From Nitrospiraceae bacterium (GTDB lineage Bacteria; Nitrospirota; Nitrospiria; Nitrospirales; UBA2166), in assembly GCA_002726235.1 (NCBI GenBank), contig PBSN01000025.1, positions 1-64,000 of the forward strand: a stretch of 64,000 bases of DNA, given 5' to 3'. This document shows, piece after piece, positions 62,691 through 64,000 of this stretch. The notes below the pieces were generated by a model. It saw only the letters and a list, made by a program, of their open reading frames with translations, was not told the origin of the DNA and searched no databases. Numbering within the stretch: position 1 is the first letter of the stretch; the number at the start of each line of letters is the position of its first letter. The translations under genes and the position numbers were made by a program.

Positions 62691-63965
62691 ATGCGGGTTC
62701 TTGTAATTGGCGGAGGAGGCCGAGAACACGCTATCGTATGGAAAATTGTCCAAAGTTCTCGTGTCACGAACATCTTCTGCGCCCCTGGAAATCCTGGGAT
62801 TGCGACACTTGCCGAGTGTGTTCCGATCCAAGCTGACAATATTCAAGATCTCCTGTCCTTTGCGCAAGATCAAGCCATTGACCTCACCATTGTAGGCCCT
62901 GAGGCTCCACTTGCCGACGGAATCGCTGATCATTTTCGCCAGGCACGCTTGCGTATTTTTGGTCCTGGTCGGATGGCTGCCAGAATCGAAACAAGCAAGG
63001 TTTTTGCCAAAGATCTCATGCGTCGAAGTGGAATTCCTACACCATCGGCAGAAACGTTTACCAATGTCATTCGAGCCCAAGAATACCTCCGCAGACACAA
63101 CATGCCTGTAGTCATCAAGGCAGATGGCCTTGCGCAAGGAAAGGGAGTCGTAGTCGCCACAACATTGGCCGAAGCTCAAAAGGCAGTGACGGACCTACTC
63201 GAACAGAATGTTCTTGGAGCCAGTGGGGCCACCATTATGATTGAGGAATTCGTTGCAGGAGATGAACTAAGTGTGATGGCTTTAACAGATGGAAACACCG
63301 TCGTCCCTTTGCTCGCCTCACGCGATTACAAACGTATTTTTGACAACGATCAGGGGCCAAATACTGGAGGAATGGGCTCGTTTGCTCCGGTAGATTCAGT
63401 GGACACTGCTCTGATGAATCGCATCTTAAACGAGATTCTCCAACCGATCGTCGATGCGCTGTCGTCTCTTGGAAGCCCGTATCGCGGGGTGTTATATGCC
63501 GGAATCATGTTGGCATCTGACGGACCAAAAGTTCTGGAATGCAATGCGAGATTTGGTGATCCGGAGACTCAAGTTGTACTATCGCTTCTTAAGACGGACC
63601 TCGTTGATCTTCTCGGGGCCGTGGTGGATCACCAGCTAGATGCCCTTTCGCCAATTGAATGGCATGAAGGCGCGGCGGTATGCGTCGTATTGGCATCCGG
63701 CAACTATCCTAGTCGTCCCAATGTTGGAAAAATAATTCACGGCGTGGCCAAAGCTGAAAATATCGATGACGTCAATGTATTCCACGCGGGGACAAAAATA
63801 GGGGACATGGGTTTGATGACAGCGGGTGGGAGGGTGCTTGGAGTCACAGCGACTAGTACTGACCACAGAGGGGCACGTGCAAAAGCGTACGAAGCAGTGG
63901 CCCACATCATATTTGATGACATGCAATATCGAAGAGATATCTGTCATAAAGGAGTTGAAACATGA
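62691..63965 (+). CDS. purD: Phosphoribosylamine-glycine ligase
   Basis: 424 residues, ATP-grasp ligase: MRVLVIGGGGREHAIVWKIV at the N-terminus, MRRSGIPTPSAETF, VVIKADGLAQGKGVVVATTL, DNDQGPNTGGMGSFAP and NARFGDPETQVVL. It couples glycine to phosphoribosylamine in purine synthesis. It follows purH by 19 bases and overlaps purE by 4. Confidence 0.98.
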   Translation: MRVLVIGGGGREHAIVWKIVQSSRVTNIFCAPGNPGIATLAECVPIQADNIQDLLSFAQDQAIDLTIVGPEAPLADGIADHFRQARLRIFGPGRMAARIETSKVFAKDLMRRSGIPTPSAETFTNVIRAQEYLRRHNMPVVIKADGLAQGKGVVVATTLAEAQKAVTDLLEQNVLGASGATIMIEEFVAGDELSVMALTDGNTVVPLLASRDYKRIFDNDQGPNTGGMGSFAPVDSVDTALMNRILNEILQPIVDALSSLGSPYRGVLYAGIMLASDGPKVLECNARFGDPETQVVLSLLKTDLVDLLGAVVDHQLDALSPIEWHEGAAVCVVLASGNYPSRPNVGKIIHGVAKAENIDDVNVFHAGTKIGDMGLMTAGGRVLGVTATSTDHRGARAKAYEAVAHIIFDDMQYRRDICHKGVET

Positions 63966-64000
63966 GCAACGCGCAGGTCGCCATTTTTATGGGAAGCAAA
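63962..64000 (+). CDS. purE: N5-carboxyaminoimidazole ribonucleotide mutase, N-terminal fragment
   Basis: Thirteen codons at the right edge read MSNAQVAIFMGSK. This matches the N-terminus of PurE (V-x-I-x-MGS followed by SD), and the ATG overlaps the purD stop (ATGA), as expected in a purHDE operon. The rest lies outside the window. Confidence 0.75.
   Translation, partial: MSNAQVAIFMGSK

Overview
This looks like a chromosomal segment from a Gram-negative-type bacterium of roughly 50 % GC, most likely a Nitrospira relative (phylum Nitrospirota). The cell type is shown directly by lipoboxes, an AsmA-family protein, a putative outer-membrane barrel and BamE-like and tyrosine-rich lipoproteins. 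The taxonomic guess is inference. It rests on the mix of genes and on a ~117-bp dispersed palindromic repeat, present here twice (10071-10185 and 42238-42354), that resembles repeats I associate with Nitrospira genomes. No rRNA, tRNA, CRISPR array, prophage or intact insertion sequence is visible. Most of the window is housekeeping DNA in short, tightly packed operons.

Layout. 1-1470 (minus): the nuoJ-nuoK end of a complex I operon plus the first 74 codons of an antiporter-like subunit, with a decayed second nuoJ copy upstream. 1743-3071: CNNM/CBS transporter. 3167-9930 (minus): overlapping dnaE-accA-pabB/trpE-aminotransferase operon. 10012-13927: strong promoter, NusG/RfaH-like factor, then hspQ, lipoprotein, small conserved gene and glnS. 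14175-16375 (minus): radA, DciA-like gene and a possible frameshifted mini-gene. 16766-24748: envelope-related genes, including a DksA/TraR protein with an exactly repeated lysine-rich tail. 25036-27075: two tandem acyl desaturases. 27282-28603 (minus): CbiX and an alkyltransferase gene broken by an amber codon. 28863-33481: hisS, then phoH-ybeY-ftsY-HAD. 33472-33630: inverted-repeat DNA. 33659-38755 (minus): der, pepF, nuclease, PP2C, scpB. 38999-42899: pdxJ-acpS-nnr-tsaE-HIT. 42951-46498: methyltransferase, thioredoxin-like protein, AI-2E permease, SDR. 46766-50043: PerR-like box, PerR, AhpC, then a NuoF-like/ferredoxin/A-type carrier cluster. 50141-54511: two-domain pterin synthase, folE, phoU, rplI, glyA, nrdR. 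54562-56407: a soluble histidine kinase with a Rossmann N-domain and its LuxR-type regulator. 56507-58372 (minus): helicase lacking its first motor domain. 58896-64000: YyaL-like protein, then purH-purD-purE.

The most unusual pieces are (i) the Rossmann-domain histidine kinase paired with a LuxR regulator, which could be a cytosolic dinucleotide or metabolite sensor; (ii) the NuoF-like flavoprotein, adrenodoxin-type ferredoxin and A-type Fe-S carrier next to the PerR-AhpC unit; (iii) the tandem PTPS/QueD protein, whose first domain lacks the catalytic cysteine, abutting folE; (iv) the decayed nuoJ duplicate; and (v) several gene-decay or repeat events (amber codon in the alkyltransferase gene, helicase half, 33-bp in-gene repeats, dispersed palindromes). 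I do not see a defence or toxin system. Many start sites were re-chosen from Shine-Dalgarno (SD) positions and family alignment, as noted in the entries.
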